A DNA stretch of 64,000 nucleotides from Nitrospinae bacterium CG11_big_fil_rev_8_21_14_0_20_45_15 (lineage in GTDB: Bacteria > Nitrospinota > Nitrospinia > Nitrospinales > VA-1): the NCBI GenBank assembly GCA_002787235.1, contig PCWG01000041.1, positions 75,713-139,712 of the forward strand, written 5' to 3'. Below the pieces are notes generated by a model that worked only from the letters and a program-made list of their open reading frames with translations, did no database searches and had not been told where the DNA came from. The position numbers and the translations under genes are program-made. How positions within the stretch are numbered: the stretch's first letter is position 1; every line of letters starts with the position of its first letter. Shown here piece after piece: positions 63,592 to 64,000 of this stretch.

Positions 63592-64000
63592 ATGTCTAAA
63601 CACGTCATCTGGATTCTAATCATCGCCTTCTTAACCCTCACAGGGTACACCGATTTTGCTTTCGGAAACGAGATCAAAAGACAATTTTTTCATCCCTCCT
63701 CCCTCATCAGTTTTGAAAATTCCAAAACAGAATTGAAAGAAATTTATCTCAAAGGGAACCATAGAGAAACCTTGCATTGCGGCTGTACTTTCGATGAACT
63801 CCTGCAAGTTTCGTCCAACATCTGCGCCCACAGCCCCCAATCATTCGCCACACAACCTGCAAGCAAAGAATTTGTCGAATGGGTCCACGCCATGCCCTTG
63901 CAAGAGATCGGCGAAAAATTAAAATGCCGTACAGAAAAATCATGCTCCACCGCAACCGCACCTCAGAACAGCGATCGCCCCTGTTGCAACCAGGTCTCCC
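63592..64000 (+). CDS. Endonuclease I (EndA)-like nuclease, partial (cut by window end)
   Basis: An open frame from the ATG at 63592 to the window edge, 136 codons so far. A signal peptide (VIWILIIAFLTLTGYTDFAF) is followed by LKEIYLKGNHRETLHCGCTF and later EFVEWVHAMPLQEIGEKLKC. The order K-x-x-x-x-x-Y, CGC, then EW-x-H-A/V-x-P fits the start of periplasmic endonuclease I/Vibrio Dns enzymes, where the His in EWEHVVPA is catalytic. Here Glu-Trp-Val-His replaces Glu-Trp-Glu-His. Many Cys residues suggest disulfides. The gene is divergent from msrP. The ribosome-binding site is weak, with AGG immediately before the ATG. Confidence 0.65.
   Translation, partial: MSKHVIWILIIAFLTLTGYTDFAFGNEIKRQFFHPSSLISFENSKTELKEIYLKGNHRETLHCGCTFDELLQVSSNICAHSPQSFATQPASKEFVEWVHAMPLQEIGEKLKCRTEKSCSTATAPQNSDRPCCNQVS

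Overview
This 64 kb window is a chromosomal segment of a Gram-negative bacterium. The signs are lipoprotein signal peptides with lipobox cysteines, a beta-barrel protein ending in Phe, a twin-arginine MsrP and a Xer-type recombinase. The gene mix is assimilatory ATP sulfurylase CysDN, a separate PurS/PurQ/PurL set with an Fe-S-type PurF, pyruvate phosphate dikinase, LeuCD, NadA and QueG. Together with many multi-domain sensors it would suit a marine Nitrospinota-like or deltaproteobacteria-like lineage. That taxonomic guess is inference; no rRNA or other phylogenetic marker is present. No rRNA, tRNA, CRISPR array, complete transposon or prophage was seen.

Layout. 0-3.3 kb: cysD-cysN (with a degenerate APS-kinase tail) and a 2Fe-2S ferredoxin. 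3.5-7.9 kb, minus strand: metallo-beta-lactamase-fold hydrolase, FG-GAP lipoprotein, TerB-like protein, a tiny zinc-ribbon protein, a DUF2442 protein and a frameshifted nuclease relic. 8.0-9.1 kb: gene graveyard (GMC oxidoreductase and chemoreceptor fragments). 9.2-23.8 kb: leuCD, a radical SAM/SPASM protein, a beta-barrel plus Gly-rich secreted protein pair, a Gx transporter, a histone-deacetylase-family hydrolase, queG, and a glyS-ppdK-TPR membrane protein run. 24-33.2 kb: a membrane-anchored STAND/TPR protein, an oligopeptide-binding lipoprotein, and a two-gene locus in which a small two-repeat protein precedes a 1504-residue radical SAM/SPASM protein carrying 16 copies of the same kind of repeat. 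33.4-39.2 kb: purS-purQ-purL-purF and a glycosyltransferase. 39.2-45.3 kb: dispersed palindromic repeats, nadA, a HIT protein and two membrane glycosyltransferases. 45.5-64 kb: pentapeptide-repeat protein, pseudo-receiver/CheX protein, nucleoside and SemiSWEET transporters, YchJ, two sensor kinases, a DUF4143 ATPase, a lipoprotein-DUF350-spermidine synthase operon, a truncated tyrosine recombinase, msrP, and the start of an endonuclease I-like gene cut by the window edge.

The strongest candidate for an undescribed system is 28156..33181. A SPASM-type radical SAM enzyme is fused to a long tandem array, 13 units of it close copies with an almost constant 210-bp period, and is preceded by a separate gene coding two diverged copies of the same aromatic/Pro-Gly module. 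A second theme is proteins that keep their fold while losing key residues: an APS-kinase-like domain with altered P-loop, a receiver without its Asp, a STAND ATPase without Walker A Ser/Thr or Walker B Asp, and a recombinase without its Tyr.
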